From contig CANHGW010000008.1 in the NCBI GenBank assembly GCA_947460175.1, positions 1 to 64,000 of the forward strand: a stretch of 64,000 nucleotides of DNA. The letters are read 5' to 3'. Source of the DNA: Bacteroidota bacterium (GTDB taxonomy: Bacteria > Bacteroidota > Bacteroidia > Chitinophagales > Chitinophagaceae). Below the pieces are notes generated by a model. It was not told the DNA's origin and ran no database searches. It worked only from the letters and a program-made list of their open reading frames with translations. Of this stretch, positions 27,397 to 37,153 are shown piece by piece. The translations under genes were made by a program, and so were the position numbers. Within the stretch, counting starts at the first letter, position 1. Each line of letters begins with the position of its first letter.

Positions 27397-27591
27397 TTAG
27401 TTAACTAATCGAACGTTTGTTGCTGTTAATCCTTTTTTTCCATCAGTTGCTTCAAATTCAACAACATCGTCTTGTTTAATTTGATCAATCAATCCAGAAA
27501 CGTGTACGAATATTTCTGTACCATTTGTGTTTGATTTAATAAATCCAAAACCTTTTGCTTCATTGAAGAATTTCACTGTTCCTTGTTCCAT
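27397..27591 (-). CDS. cspA: Cold-shock protein, CspA family
   Basis: I use the ATG at 27591 (64 residues, MEQGTVKFFNE...), the standard start; an in-frame upstream ATG would add 20 atypical residues. It has the nucleic-acid binding motifs KGFGFI and EIFVHVSG, i.e. RNP1 and RNP2. It should act as an RNA chaperone. About 190 bases separate it from the RluE-like gene, and long untranslated leaders are usual for csp genes, so this gap may be transcribed. Confidence 0.93.
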   Translation of the reverse strand: MEQGTVKFFNEAKGFGFIKSNTNGTEIFVHVSGLIDQIKQDDVVEFEATDGKKGLTATNVRLVN

Positions 27592-27785
27592 TGTAATGTA
27601 TTGTATTTTGTTTGTATATTTCAAATGCTTTTGAATGAAATCCATTGGCATGAGGACAATTTGAACAGATTGTTTTAGATGTTCATTTCATCAATATGGT
27701 TAAAAGTAGGCTTATTTTAAATACAAAAAAAACTATTGACCATTTAATATGAACTTTAGTTGTAAATTAACGAATACGAGAATTG

Positions 27786-28433
27786 TCATATGTCCCAATT
27801 TTCAATTTTCAACAACCGAAAAAAATCATTTTCATTGATTTCTTTAACACCACCAGGCTGCAAATCACCCAAGTATAAATCTTCAATGGAAACACGTATT
27901 AATCGTCGACATTTATGACGCAAAGCAAAAACCATTTTTCTCACTTGGTGAAACTTACCTTCAGTCAACGTAATACTTAACCAAGTATGTGGTATAAACT
28001 CTTTGAGTTCAAATTCATATGGAAACAAGTTGCTAGGTTTATCAATTATACTTGCATCACATGGACTTGTAACCCAATCAACATTCCCATGTATTCGAAT
28101 TAAAACACCTTGCTTCAATTTATCTAATGTTGCAGTAGACATGTGCTGTAATACTTGTATATGGTATGTACGTTTATGTGGCACTTCACCCTGAAATAAG
28201 AGTCGCGTTACTTTTTTATTCGTAGTTAAAATCAACAAGCCTTCGGAATGATTATCAAGTCGACCAATAGCATGTGTCCCTTCGGGAAAATCAAAATCTA
28301 AGTCACCTAATAAATTAACATCATCTGGACTTTTAAATTGAGAAACCATATTAAATGGCTTATGCACTATAAAGTATCGATGATTTTCGTTGAACATATT
28401 AACTGCAAGTTGAGTTATAATTTCATCATACAA
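27786..28433 (-). CDS. Pseudouridine synthase, RluE/RsuA family
   Basis: A 215-residue RsuA/RluB/E/F-type enzyme without an S4 domain. It has FIVHKPFNMVSQF, the catalytic aspartate in GRLDNHSEGLLILT, KRTYHIQV, and the C-terminal LTEGKFHQVRKMV with RLIRVSIEDLYLGDL. RluE modifies 23S rRNA U2457 in E. coli; the target here is inferred. The first 12 residues may not be used; an internal ATG gives MFNENHRYFIVHKPFN. Confidence 0.85.
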   Translation of the reverse strand: MYDEIITQLAVNMFNENHRYFIVHKPFNMVSQFKSPDDVNLLGDLDFDFPEGTHAIGRLDNHSEGLLILTTNKKVTRLLFQGEVPHKRTYHIQVLQHMSTATLDKLKQGVLIRIHGNVDWVTSPCDASIIDKPSNLFPYEFELKEFIPHTWLSITLTEGKFHQVRKMVFALRHKCRRLIRVSIEDLYLGDLQPGGVKEINENDFFRLLKIENWDI

Positions 28434-28480
28434 AAATTAAACGTCATCTATTTAATAAAGAAATTAATCAGAATATAGTG

Positions 28481-28488
28481 TAAATTTG
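28481..28488 (+). promoter_or_regulatory. -7 box of the 133-aa gene
   Basis: TAAATTTG lies 34 bases before the ATG at 28523. No clear -33 element. Confidence 0.35.
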
Positions 28489-28522
28489 TTAGAACAACGT
28501 TTTATTCTAAAAAATCGATTTT

Positions 28523-28924
28523 ATGAATACTGGTACTAAAGAAAATCCATGGTTACTTAAAACCCCACCACTCTCATCAGATTATCAAATGTACAAAGAT
28601 GAAAAAGATGGCAAAGACATTCTTGTATGTGCTGTGGGCAAAACGATTCTACATTACGACTATCGTTGTATAGAAGATTTACATGCAATGCTCAAAAAAC
28701 ACAATGACTGGATGGAGCTAGGCAGTGCCGATGAGCAAAAACCTGCTAAAGAAGGCACTGTAGAAGCTTGGGGCCGATCTGAAACCAATCCTATTGGCGG
28801 TTGGTACGGTTTGAAAAAAGGCTTCAAAGGACGGTTTGGTATGTACTTACCACCCTTGCTTGAATTACTTGGTTTAGCTGAAGTAACTCATAATCCGAAA
28901 GGAAATAAAATGAGAGCTCTCTAG
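28523..28924 (+). CDS. Conserved hypothetical protein (133 aa)
   Basis: This soluble protein of 133 residues looks conserved but has no function that I know. Distinctive segments: NPWLLKTPPLSSDYQMYKDEKDGK, DDLHA-like region (IEDLHAMLKKHNDWMELG), then GGWYGLKKGFKGRFGMYLPPLLELLGLAEVTHN. No signal peptide or membrane segment. It lies 59 bases before a haem-binding protein gene. Confidence 0.75.
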   Translation: MNTGTKENPWLLKTPPLSSDYQMYKDEKDGKDILVCAVGKTILHYDYRCIEDLHAMLKKHNDWMELGSADEQKPAKEGTVEAWGRSETNPIGGWYGLKKGFKGRFGMYLPPLLELLGLAEVTHNPKGNKMRAL

Positions 28925-28983
28925 CTTTCATCAACATAAATACGTTAAAAAATTATTTTTATTATTTAATAAGTTCTTTCATT

Positions 28984-29451
28984 ATGATTAAAAAAATTGC
29001 ACTTGGTTTGTTAATTGTATTTGTGGCATTACAATTCATACGACCTACGAGAAATAGTTCAACTATACCTTCAACGAATGACATAAGAACAGCTTATGTA
29101 GTACCTGAAAATGTATTGAAGGTGTTTGAGAAATCTTGTTACGACTGTCATAGTAACAATTCAGCCTACCCTTGGTATACTAATATCCAACCTATAGGCT
29201 TATGGATGCAACAACATGTTGATGAAGGAAAAGATGAATTAAATTTTTCTGAATTTAAAAGTTACTCAATTAAAAGACAATTGAAAAAAATGAAAGAAAT
29301 CAGAAATGAAATTAACGAAGATGAAATGCCTCTTTCAAGTTATTTAATCATTCACAGAGATGCAAATTTGAACAATGAGCAAAAGAAAAATATCATAGAT
29401 TGGACGTTAGCAATGGAAAAAGAGCTTGCAACATCATTACCAAAAGAATAG
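28984..29451 (+). CDS. Haem-binding domain protein (monohaem c-type)
   Basis: A 155-residue protein with an N-terminal signal anchor (GLLIVFVALQFI) and one CxxCH haem motif (SCYDCHSNNSAYPWYTNIQP). The spacing and the following helical segment match the Haem_bd family seen in many Bacteroidota, which is located outside the cytoplasm. Electron-transfer partner unknown. It is followed directly by tRNA-Leu. Confidence 0.85.
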   Translation: MIKKIALGLLIVFVALQFIRPTRNSSTIPSTNDIRTAYVVPENVLKVFEKSCYDCHSNNSAYPWYTNIQPIGLWMQQHVDEGKDELNFSEFKSYSIKRQLKKMKEIRNEINEDEMPLSSYLIIHRDANLNNEQKKNIIDWTLAMEKELATSLPKE

Positions 29452-29512
29452 TGGTATAAGATTTACTTTCAAAAAACCATCTAACACGTTTTTCCCTCTT
29501 ATTATTTTGTTG

Positions 29513-29526
29513 TAATATTGCACTCC
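29513..29526 (+). promoter_or_regulatory. Promoter of tRNA-Leu
   Basis: TAATATTG (29513-29520) is a near match to TANNTTTG and is followed by CACTCC, the same bases as after the three rRNA -7 boxes. The tRNA begins at 29532, so the 5' leader would be short. Confidence 0.5.
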
Positions 29527-29531
29527 ATCAT

Positions 29532-29615
29532 GCGTGGGTGGCGAAACTGGTAGACGCGCTACCTTGAGGTGGTAGTGTTCGCAAGGACTTGGGAGTTCGA
29601 ATCTCCTCTCGCGCA
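29532..29615 (+). tRNA. tRNA-Leu (anticodon GAG)
   Basis: Full class II cloverleaf: acceptor GCGTGGG/CTCGCGC, anticodon stem CTACC/GGTAG with loop TTGAGGT (anticodon GAG), long variable arm, T arm GGGAG TTCGAAT CTCCT, discriminator A. The CCA end is not encoded. Confidence 0.95.
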
Positions 29616-29620
29616 CATTC

Positions 29621-29650
29621 AAAGGATAAGCAAATTGTTTATCCTTTTTT
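29621..29650 (+). terminator. Terminator of tRNA-Leu
   Basis: Stem AAAGGATAA (29621-29629) with TTATCCTTT (29639-29647) and a T run. It abuts the 3' end of the convergent histidine kinase gene. Confidence 0.75.
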
Positions 29651-30799
29651 TTATCTTTTGAGTACAATCCTAAATGTAGTCCCTTTTCCTATTTCAGATT
29701 TTTTGACAAAAATATCCCCATAATGATATTCAGAAATAATTCGTTTTGCCAACGACAATCCTAGTCCCCATCCTCTTTTTTTTGTTGAAAACCCTGGCTT
29801 AAAAACTTTTTTAATATTTTTAGCTGAAATACCTTTCCCTGTATCAGAAACATCAATGATCGTTTGAGTAATTTCATCTTTGATATTGATATTGATTTCT
29901 CCCTTTCCATCCATGGCATCTAGCGCGTTTCGAATCAAATTTTCAAATACCCAATCAAACAAAGGTCCACTTATCACTACCAATACTTCTTCTTTGTTTG
30001 ATTGTATATTAAATCGAACATTTTTAGAAGCTCTTTTTTCCATGTATGAAACGATACTTTTCAAATGCTCTATTAAATGCTCTTCTTCAAGTTGAGGTAT
30101 ACTTCCAATTTTTGAAAACCGATCTGCAATCAATTTCAATCGATCAACATCTTTATGCATTTCTATCAATGCAGGTTTTTCAATATCAGTTTCTTTCAAA
30201 TATTCAAGCCATGCGACTAAAGAAGTAAGTGGCGTACCTAGCTGATGTGCCGTTTCTTTACTCATCCCTACCCAAACCCTGTCTTGAACTTGTCTATTTG
30301 AAGAACTTATATAAAAAACTACAATCAACACAAACAAGAATAATATTACCAACAAAATAAAAGGGAAATAGCGTAATTGCTTTAATAACTCTGACTCTCC
30401 ATAATACACAAATTGCTTTTTTGTATCTGAAATTTTAATTTCAATTGGAGGATGCATTGCTTTCAATTCAGAAAGTTTAGACTTAAGAAATTCATCACCA
30501 TTTTTATAGCCATTATGCGAAATAGTATCGATATTATTGAATGTCATGATACTATCTTTAGAGTCGGTGTTGATTAATGGAATGGTTTCATTCGAATTCA
30601 ATATTGTATAAACCAATACAGGAAAATCATCATTTTCTTTGGCTACTATTTCCAATGCTTGCTGAATTACATCGACACGCTTTTTTTCTTCAATCGCAAG
30701 TTTTTTAGTTAGATTATTGGCAAAATAAATTGCAGCCGCTGCAATAGCAACTGCCAATAATACTAAAAAGTAATTCCAATTGATGTATTTCCTAATCAC
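29651..30799 (-). CDS. Orphan sensor histidine kinase
   Basis: A 382-residue kinase with two membrane helices (about 10-30 and 154-174) enclosing a short periplasmic sensor, then the phospho-acceptor helix (GMSKETAHQLGTPLTSL, H185) and a HATPase domain with N box (NLIRNALDAM), G1 box (VSDTGKGIS) and G2 region (GWGLGLSLAKRI). The start codon is GTG. No response regulator lies next to it, so its partner is elsewhere. The signal is unknown. Confidence 0.92.
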   Translation of the reverse strand: MIRKYINWNYFLVLLAVAIAAAAIYFANNLTKKLAIEEKKRVDVIQQALEIVAKENDDFPVLVYTILNSNETIPLINTDSKDSIMTFNNIDTISHNGYKNGDEFLKSKLSELKAMHPPIEIKISDTKKQFVYYGESELLKQLRYFPFILLVILFLFVLIVVFYISSSNRQVQDRVWVGMSKETAHQLGTPLTSLVAWLEYLKETDIEKPALIEMHKDVDRLKLIADRFSKIGSIPQLEEEHLIEHLKSIVSYMEKRASKNVRFNIQSNKEEVLVVISGPLFDWVFENLIRNALDAMDGKGEININIKDEITQTIIDVSDTGKGISAKNIKKVFKPGFSTKKRGWGLGLSLAKRIISEYHYGDIFVKKSEIGKGTTFRIVLKR

Positions 30800-30885
30800 A
30801 ATTCTTCAAACTAAAGATAGGGTAAATGATATTAAATAAACCACAAAATAGCAGTTTTTATTGCAATCATCAAAAGAATAAAAAA

Positions 30886-30913
30886 ATCCCCAACAACGAT
30901 GGTTGTTGGGGAT
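30886..30913 (-). terminator. Terminator after the T9SS choice-of-anchor protein gene
   Basis: A 12-bp perfect stem (ATCCCCAACAAC, 30886-30897, with GTTGTTGGGGAT, 30902-30913), loop of 4, followed on the minus strand by a T run. This ends the nuclease/receptor gene cluster. Confidence 0.85.
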
Positions 30914-30936
30914 CATAAAAAGTATTTTAAATAAGA

Positions 30937-32763
30937 TTATTGTTTCACAAATTTCACATTACCATTCAATGAATCATTTTTAATATTGACAATGTACATA
31001 CCTTGTGAAAGGTTGCTCACATTCACATTAAAATTATTTTTCCCTTTAATAGTATTGAAATGAGATGAAGATAGGTTTTTGCCTTGCATATCTGATATTG
31101 TAACTTGATATGAAGAATTGTTTAAATCAACCATTTGAATATTCAATTGATCGTTTACAGTACCTAATACCATTACATTTAATCCAGCTTCTTCGAAGCT
31201 ACGGATACCAACAGCGCCATCGGTTACATATACATCATCTATAGACCACTCATCGGCAGTGCCGGTAGATGCAGATACATATTTAAATGCAATATTGAAA
31301 GGTGTTGCTTTGTATGAATTCAAATTGTAATTATTGAAGAAAGAATATATAGTATCTAAGTTAGCAAAATTTGCATTTAAGTTCACCCAAGTTGCTGTAG
31401 ATGGATCACCAGTAAAATTAGAACTTACAAATACTTCTTTTGTGTTCGTACCAGTAAAACGTTTTTTACTCCAGAAATGCAAGTAAGGCATTGTCATAGC
31501 TGATAAATTCAATGGAGGAGAAATCAACCAATCTTCATTATCTAATGTAACACCGCCAGCGTAGCCATTCATAAATACTGCATCAGTATCATTTCTACCA
31601 AAGTTTGAACATCTCCAAGTTTGAGTTCCATTTACACTAAACTCTCTAAATAGACCTAACAAAGGAGCATTACAGCCTACAAATGATTCATTTAAAGAAG
31701 TAACAGGAGGTACAACTGGAGGAGCTGTAGAGAATGTCCATGAGGTATTATTATAAACGCCATAACAAGAATATGTATTCCATTTGAAACATGTAGAATC
31801 GTATTGAACAGCATATTGTTTACCTGCTAATAAATTTACACCTGGAATAGTCACTACCATACCAGCTGCAGTGCAAGAACCAGCAGTAATTGTTTGGTTT
31901 GTAGCATCAGTAATATTGTTAATCGTAACATTACCAGTTCCTAATGTAATCACTTTGTCAAAATCAATTTGCAAACTAGTTGTTGTAGATGCCACATTGG
32001 TAGCCCCAGACGCAGGAGTATATGTAACAACTTGAGGTGTGTTATTCACAGCAGTACCTGTCCAAGTCAATTGAAAATCGTCAATACCTACTTGTGGTCT
32101 GTTTCCTGATCCCATTGTAGTATCAGATGGCATCAAACGAATCCAAACAGGTTGGTTTTGATTATCCAATACAGCTCCAAAATTTACATTGACAGTAGTA
32201 TTTGAGAAATTACTATCAATTGTTAACGTAGCAGGAGCTGTTACTACATTTGCAAATGAACCCGGATTAGCTCCAACTCCAAATTGAACAATCCAATTGT
32301 GGTAACGTTTTGCAGCTGGGTGCAATGATTGTATTTTAAATTGCAAATTGAAAGCAGATAATCCACTTGTGTTTGCAATACAAAATGCAACAGATGTAAG
32401 ACTATCTTTGTCGTCCCAACCTGCAAAACTTACTTGACGAATACCTAATGCTCTATCAGTACTAGCACTTTGATCTGCAGAAGTTGATCCAGCCGTTAAA
32501 CCATCAGCAGAAGCAATGTTTTTGAACCCACGACCTGTATTAGACCAAGCTACTGCTGTAGGTGAAAAACGAAAAATCGCATCATTCCCTAATCCACCAG
32601 TAGGATTTACAATTGAATCAACTCTCCAACCTGATGGTAAGCCATTTGCAAGGTTATCAAACGATTGTGTGTAAGTTGTACCACTTAAAGAATAAGGGGT
32701 CGTTTGTGCTTGTGAAGTTGCAATTGAAAAAAGTGCAACAATTGATAAAAGTATTTTTTTCAT
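30937..32763 (-). CDS. Secreted choice-of-anchor J protein with Ig-like domain and T9SS type A domain
   Basis: A 608-residue secreted protein: signal peptide (cleavage near SQA), an N-terminal jelly-roll-like domain, a bacterial Ig-like domain (about VTYTPASGATNVASTTTSL onwards), a second jelly-roll choice-of-anchor domain (WLISPPLNLSAMTMPYLHFW and WSIDDVYVTD), and a C-terminal type A sorting domain (VSNLSQGMYIVNIKNDS). It is the last gene of the receptor operon, 28 bases after the DUF5689 gene. Probably a surface ligand-binding or adhesion protein; the ligand is unknown. Confidence 0.85.
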   Translation of the reverse strand: MKKILLSIVALFSIATSQAQTTPYSLSGTTYTQSFDNLANGLPSGWRVDSIVNPTGGLGNDAIFRFSPTAVAWSNTGRGFKNIASADGLTAGSTSADQSASTDRALGIRQVSFAGWDDKDSLTSVAFCIANTSGLSAFNLQFKIQSLHPAAKRYHNWIVQFGVGANPGSFANVVTAPATLTIDSNFSNTTVNVNFGAVLDNQNQPVWIRLMPSDTTMGSGNRPQVGIDDFQLTWTGTAVNNTPQVVTYTPASGATNVASTTTSLQIDFDKVITLGTGNVTINNITDATNQTITAGSCTAAGMVVTIPGVNLLAGKQYAVQYDSTCFKWNTYSCYGVYNNTSWTFSTAPPVVPPVTSLNESFVGCNAPLLGLFREFSVNGTQTWRCSNFGRNDTDAVFMNGYAGGVTLDNEDWLISPPLNLSAMTMPYLHFWSKKRFTGTNTKEVFVSSNFTGDPSTATWVNLNANFANLDTIYSFFNNYNLNSYKATPFNIAFKYVSASTGTADEWSIDDVYVTDGAVGIRSFEEAGLNVMVLGTVNDQLNIQMVDLNNSSYQVTISDMQGKNLSSSHFNTIKGKNNFNVNVSNLSQGMYIVNIKNDSLNGNVKFVKQ

Positions 32764-32791
32764 GATATAAAATATTTAAGTTTTGTTTAAA

Positions 32792-34246
32792 TTAAGGAGT
32801 AACATCAGTAAGTGATCTTATTAATACTTGGGGAGTATTAAAAATAGAAGCAATTGCAGTTATATTTACTGGACTGGTTGGAAATGTAGTAGTAGTATAA
32901 GGAGGAGAATTTCTACAATACATTACCATATTTCCAGTTGCATCTGTAATAGTTTTAGAACCATTGTAAGAAGTAGTTGCTCCTGTAATAGTACAACCAA
33001 CAATTTTCACTAATCGACTCTCGTAGATTCTTGATTTAACACTTGTATTATTTAAATCTTGAATCAAGTCTTGTATTGTTACGGTTACAGGGTTAATGGT
33101 TTTATTACTTCCTACAAGTGTTGTTTTAGCAGATGCTTTATCAATCTCAAGCAATCCTTTATACAATATCAATGAATCACCTGAAACATCAATACTTAAT
33201 GAATCTCCAAGTTTATAGGCAATAGTTCCACCATAATAAATATTTATACCACGTCCACTTTCATCTTGAAGGTATAGACTTCCTTTTGAGATATTACTAT
33301 CTTTGAAACTAGAACTCACGACTCCATGTATTTTGTAATTACCTAACATGATTCCAGTACCATTAAACAATTTACGCAAGCTATCGATTGAAATGTCTTG
33401 AGAAGGCGAAATTACGCTTCCATTACATCTTGGTGCATACATTTTCAAATCAGATGTATCGCGGAGCAACATTTGTACAGTAGAACCATAAACAGACATT
33501 ATAGAAGTCATTGATCCCTTGCCAGTAGGCATTGGATAATTTCTAAATAAAGAATAGCCACTATTTCTCATGATAATAGATGTACCTGCACAGTCCATTA
33601 CAGTTCTATCGGTGCCAGATGAGATACTTGCATCTTGTGCATAAGGGCCACCCGCTTGTGCTTGTGTTACTTCAACACTATCAAATTGAATTAAAGTACC
33701 TATCCATTTTTTATTGGATGCATTCAATGTTTTAATCTGTGTGATAGGAATAATACGAGGAGCAACAACATTGGGATAATTAGCTTTGACAACATACTTT
33801 GTAATCAAGTTTGTAGGTATATCACTTAAAGAATTAGAGTTGTCGGGCAAATAGCCTAATTGAACAAAACCATTGTACTCTCCAATATATAAACCTTTAC
33901 ATTTGATATAGATTTTACGACCAATTGGATAATCGGTATACAAGGAATTACGGCCTAACAATACAGCAATACCACTTGAAGTATCTTGTATCACGATTTG
34001 CTTATAAAAATTACCAGAACGATCATCTGCTATGACAATTCCTGAAATAGTTAAATCTGTATCGATTAATGTTGGTTGTCCTGTATACAATGTATTTTTC
34101 AAATACCAGATACTGCTGTTGACAGTAAGATTAGGATCTATATTTGAAGCATCAGGTGGTGCATCAAATTTTTGTTTGACACATGAAGTTATAGTAAGCA
34201 TCGAAATGCTTATTAAAACGATTGCGGAAAATAGTATTTTTTTCAT
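32792..34246 (-). CDS. DUF5689 lipoprotein with two OB-fold-like repeats
   Basis: A 484-residue lipoprotein (lipobox TITSC, Cys22 region). Two similar modules with an SG.V..DDRSGNFYKQIVIQDTSSGI-type pattern occur: the first near residues 65-130, the second near 300-370 (YKIHGVVSSSF, GSLYLQDESGRGINIYY). The pattern G-I-V-x(n)-IQD-x-x-x-GI resembles OB folds that bind nucleic acid or sugar. DUF5689 is a domain of unknown function. It is cotranscribed with the TonB-dependent receptor (38 bases apart) and probably serves as its surface partner. Confidence 0.8.
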   Translation of the reverse strand: MKKILFSAIVLISISMLTITSCVKQKFDAPPDASNIDPNLTVNSSIWYLKNTLYTGQPTLIDTDLTISGIVIADDRSGNFYKQIVIQDTSSGIAVLLGRNSLYTDYPIGRKIYIKCKGLYIGEYNGFVQLGYLPDNSNSLSDIPTNLITKYVVKANYPNVVAPRIIPITQIKTLNASNKKWIGTLIQFDSVEVTQAQAGGPYAQDASISSGTDRTVMDCAGTSIIMRNSGYSLFRNYPMPTGKGSMTSIMSVYGSTVQMLLRDTSDLKMYAPRCNGSVISPSQDISIDSLRKLFNGTGIMLGNYKIHGVVSSSFKDSNISKGSLYLQDESGRGINIYYGGTIAYKLGDSLSIDVSGDSLILYKGLLEIDKASAKTTLVGSNKTINPVTVTIQDLIQDLNNTSVKSRIYESRLVKIVGCTITGATTSYNGSKTITDATGNMVMYCRNSPPYTTTTFPTSPVNITAIASIFNTPQVLIRSLTDVTP

Positions 34247-34283
34247 TTTTTTATTAATGTATTAATTGTATAAGTATTTTTAA

Positions 34284-37049
34284 TTAGAATCGTAAGTTTA
34301 GGTTAATAAAATATTGGATACCCAATGCGCTAGCATATTTAGGTGGAAACCAATCAGGATTTTCGTTATTAAATCGTAAGTTCTCAAATCCATATAATCT
34401 AATTTTTTTATTGTTCAACAAATTTGTCAACCCAATGTTTAAAGTCAAATATGTTTGGCTACCCGCTTTTTTAATGTATTTATTCACTTTAAATGATTTT
34501 CCACCAAATAAATCTACGGTATAAAAATTTGGAAGTTTTTGTTGATCTAAAATTGAATGCCACTGAGTTGATTCTTCTTCAACTAAATCTACCCCACTTT
34601 TCGTACGTCTTGTAGGTGCAAAATCCATCCAGTTATTTGCTAAATAATTAAACGAAAGTGAAGCAAACCAGAATTTTTTGGAATTGTATCTTAACTGAGC
34701 TTGAAACGATGCTTGAGGGCCAGAAGGTACATAATAATTTTTCATGTACACAGTATCTGTACCGGTTGATACTTCTTGTAAAATATTATTGGATGCTAAT
34801 GTATCATTGTCAACATAAATGTTCATGTAAGGACGACTTGTGTAAAATGCTTGGGTAAATGCACCTGCCAAATTCAATTTGAAGGAAGGTGAAATTTTGA
34901 TTTCAGTACCTAATTCAATTCCGGTGTAGCGCTTATTTATTCCTTGAAGTGCCATATTGACAAATGACAAATCATCATCACTAAAAAAACGTTTAATATC
35001 AGCAGCATCTTTCACATCGGTAGCAAATATTGTGATACGACCTTTCACATTTGGTGAACGCAATAAATAACCAGCTTCAATAGTTGAAACCTTTTCAAGT
35101 GTTGGATTTGAAATCATTGAATTTCTCGTACGAGGTGAAACAATTACATTATCAACAAAAGGAGCACGAGTACCTAATGCACCATTTACGTACAAATAAT
35201 TTCTACCATTTAATTTATATGTAAAGCCTCCTTTTCCTCTATATGTAAAAAAAGTGTTTGTTGCAGATTTGCCAAAGGATGTTAATGGATATAATCCAGA
35301 TTTATAATTTCCTTCACGATAAAAATTAGTGTAACCTAATTCTCCAGCTAAAAAGAAATCAAACTTATTGAAATTAAATACACCTTGTGCAAACCAAGCC
35401 GCTTTTGTAAAATGAATATCATAATCGTATCCATAAGTGTCGCCCTCTTTACGTTTAACATCCTTATCCAACAAATTGATTTTATCTGCATCAGGCACCC
35501 CATTGAATGAGCGTGCTGCAAATTGATTTAAATTTTCCCAGTATTCACCACCCATTAAATCTTCTACACGTAAAAAATTATGGTTCACTTGATTTTGGTA
35601 ACTCACTCCAGTATAAAAGGTAGTATGATCATTAATTGCACTTTCAAGGTTTACGGCTAAATTCAATTTTTTAGTTCCTTCAACAGTTGAATTTACAATA
35701 TAAGTAGATTTCCCATTCCCAGATAATCGATTCAAACGATTTGCTTCATATAGATCATCCCATTTAATTTGAAGAAATTCATCAGGATTTGCTTTCATTC
35801 GATCTGTCAATTCTTTTGCTACAGAAGGTGAATCGGCATAACTTGGCATATAACGATAATAATCAGGCTTAGGATCTGCACCATTAAACCAGTCTATTCC
35901 AGTAGTAGATGTTTCGCCAAATTGATACGAAACAGCTGATGTAAGAATAGTACGAGAATTCAACTTTGCATCATGCGACAATATAAACAATGGCATATGT
36001 GAATTTAAAACTCTTGAATTACGAACTTTGCCATCTTGAAATCCCCAATATGGATTATAATAATTTGTACCAGCTAAATCAAACATCTCTTGAGTGGCAG
36101 GTCCAGATTTACCACGTTTTGTTGGTGCTCCCACAATCATTAAGTTGATTCCGTGATTTTTGAATCTCTTTTCAACAGCAGCATAATAACCAAATGCATC
36201 ATAAAACGTACCTCTAATTTGACCTTCTTGAGCCCAACGTCGTGAAACAGATAAAGAATACGCCCAGCCATTCTTCATTAAACCTGAATTATGTGTCAAC
36301 ATGATTCGATTACGATATGATCTATTTGTAGCTGTATATGTCAATCGAGTTCCTTTACGTTGATTAGATGCTGTAGCATCTAAAGAGGTATTCAATCCAA
36401 ATCCTCCAAAATTTGTTTCGTTCGGTGCTAATCCTAAATTAAGGCTACGTCCACGAAAAACATCATTTAAACCACTCCATGAATTAAAAAAAACGCCTCC
36501 TTCTTCAAGGTCATTCATAGGCACTCCATTCATATAAAGGACATTATTATCATTTTCGTATCCACGCATACGATAAAAATATTGCCCCCAACCAAATGTT
36601 GCAGCAGATAAGTAAGCATCTTGAGCTGCATTTAACACACTTGAAATATTTTGCCCACCAGAACTAGCCGAATTGTCATCAAGCGAACCTGCATCTTCAA
36701 CACTTGCAGCAGAATTATCCAACGTATAATTATTCGTATTGCTCGCAACAGTAACCAATTCTATTACTCCTGCATCTGAATGATCGCCAGTAACACTAAC
36801 ATTAATTGTTTCAACAATTTCACCTTCAATTGTAAATGTCATTTCATAACTCCCAAAGGGGATATTACTAAAGTTAAAATCACCCTCAGCATTCGATACA
36901 GTCATTACTTTGGCAGTAGGTAATGTAACCGTAACATCAAAGTAAGGCAACTTAGTGTCTTGATGTATAATTTTTCCTTTAATCATCCCTGATTGTGCTT
37001 GTACAATTACAGACGATAAAAGCAAAATGAAAGTTAAAATTTTGTTCAT
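34284..37049 (-). CDS. TonB-dependent receptor
   Basis: A 921-residue outer-membrane receptor: signal peptide (VIVQA), a carboxypeptidase-like regulatory domain (about 22-100; GMIKGKIIHQDTKLPYFDV), a plug (YRMRGYENDNNVLYMNGVPMND and SWSGLNDVFRGRSLNLG) and a long barrel ending FINLNLRF with the C-terminal Phe. Energy comes from TonB at the inner membrane. It starts the operon with the DUF5689 lipoprotein and the choice-of-anchor protein. The neighbours suggest uptake of nucleic-acid or phosphodiester fragments, but the substrate is not shown by sequence. Confidence 0.93.
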   Translation of the reverse strand: MNKILTFILLLSSVIVQAQSGMIKGKIIHQDTKLPYFDVTVTLPTAKVMTVSNAEGDFNFSNIPFGSYEMTFTIEGEIVETINVSVTGDHSDAGVIELVTVASNTNNYTLDNSAASVEDAGSLDDNSASSGGQNISSVLNAAQDAYLSAATFGWGQYFYRMRGYENDNNVLYMNGVPMNDLEEGGVFFNSWSGLNDVFRGRSLNLGLAPNETNFGGFGLNTSLDATASNQRKGTRLTYTATNRSYRNRIMLTHNSGLMKNGWAYSLSVSRRWAQEGQIRGTFYDAFGYYAAVEKRFKNHGINLMIVGAPTKRGKSGPATQEMFDLAGTNYYNPYWGFQDGKVRNSRVLNSHMPLFILSHDAKLNSRTILTSAVSYQFGETSTTGIDWFNGADPKPDYYRYMPSYADSPSVAKELTDRMKANPDEFLQIKWDDLYEANRLNRLSGNGKSTYIVNSTVEGTKKLNLAVNLESAINDHTTFYTGVSYQNQVNHNFLRVEDLMGGEYWENLNQFAARSFNGVPDADKINLLDKDVKRKEGDTYGYDYDIHFTKAAWFAQGVFNFNKFDFFLAGELGYTNFYREGNYKSGLYPLTSFGKSATNTFFTYRGKGGFTYKLNGRNYLYVNGALGTRAPFVDNVIVSPRTRNSMISNPTLEKVSTIEAGYLLRSPNVKGRITIFATDVKDAADIKRFFSDDDLSFVNMALQGINKRYTGIELGTEIKISPSFKLNLAGAFTQAFYTSRPYMNIYVDNDTLASNNILQEVSTGTDTVYMKNYYVPSGPQASFQAQLRYNSKKFWFASLSFNYLANNWMDFAPTRRTKSGVDLVEEESTQWHSILDQQKLPNFYTVDLFGGKSFKVNKYIKKAGSQTYLTLNIGLTNLLNNKKIRLYGFENLRFNNENPDWFPPKYASALGIQYFINLNLRF

Positions 37050-37065
37050 ATTTATAAATAATCAG

Positions 37066-37073
37066 CAAAAGTA
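37066..37073 (-). promoter_or_regulatory. -7 box of the TonB-receptor operon
   Basis: TACTTTTG on the minus strand, 16 bases before the receptor ATG. It is followed by CTGA, giving TACTTTTGCTGA, the same 12 bases as in front of the nuclease gene. Confidence 0.5.
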
Positions 37074-37153
37074 GTTTTTTAAATGAGGATATTCATTAAC
37101 AGAATGTTACTAAAAAGTAAGATGTGGATAAAATATGATTAAGAGGCAAAGGC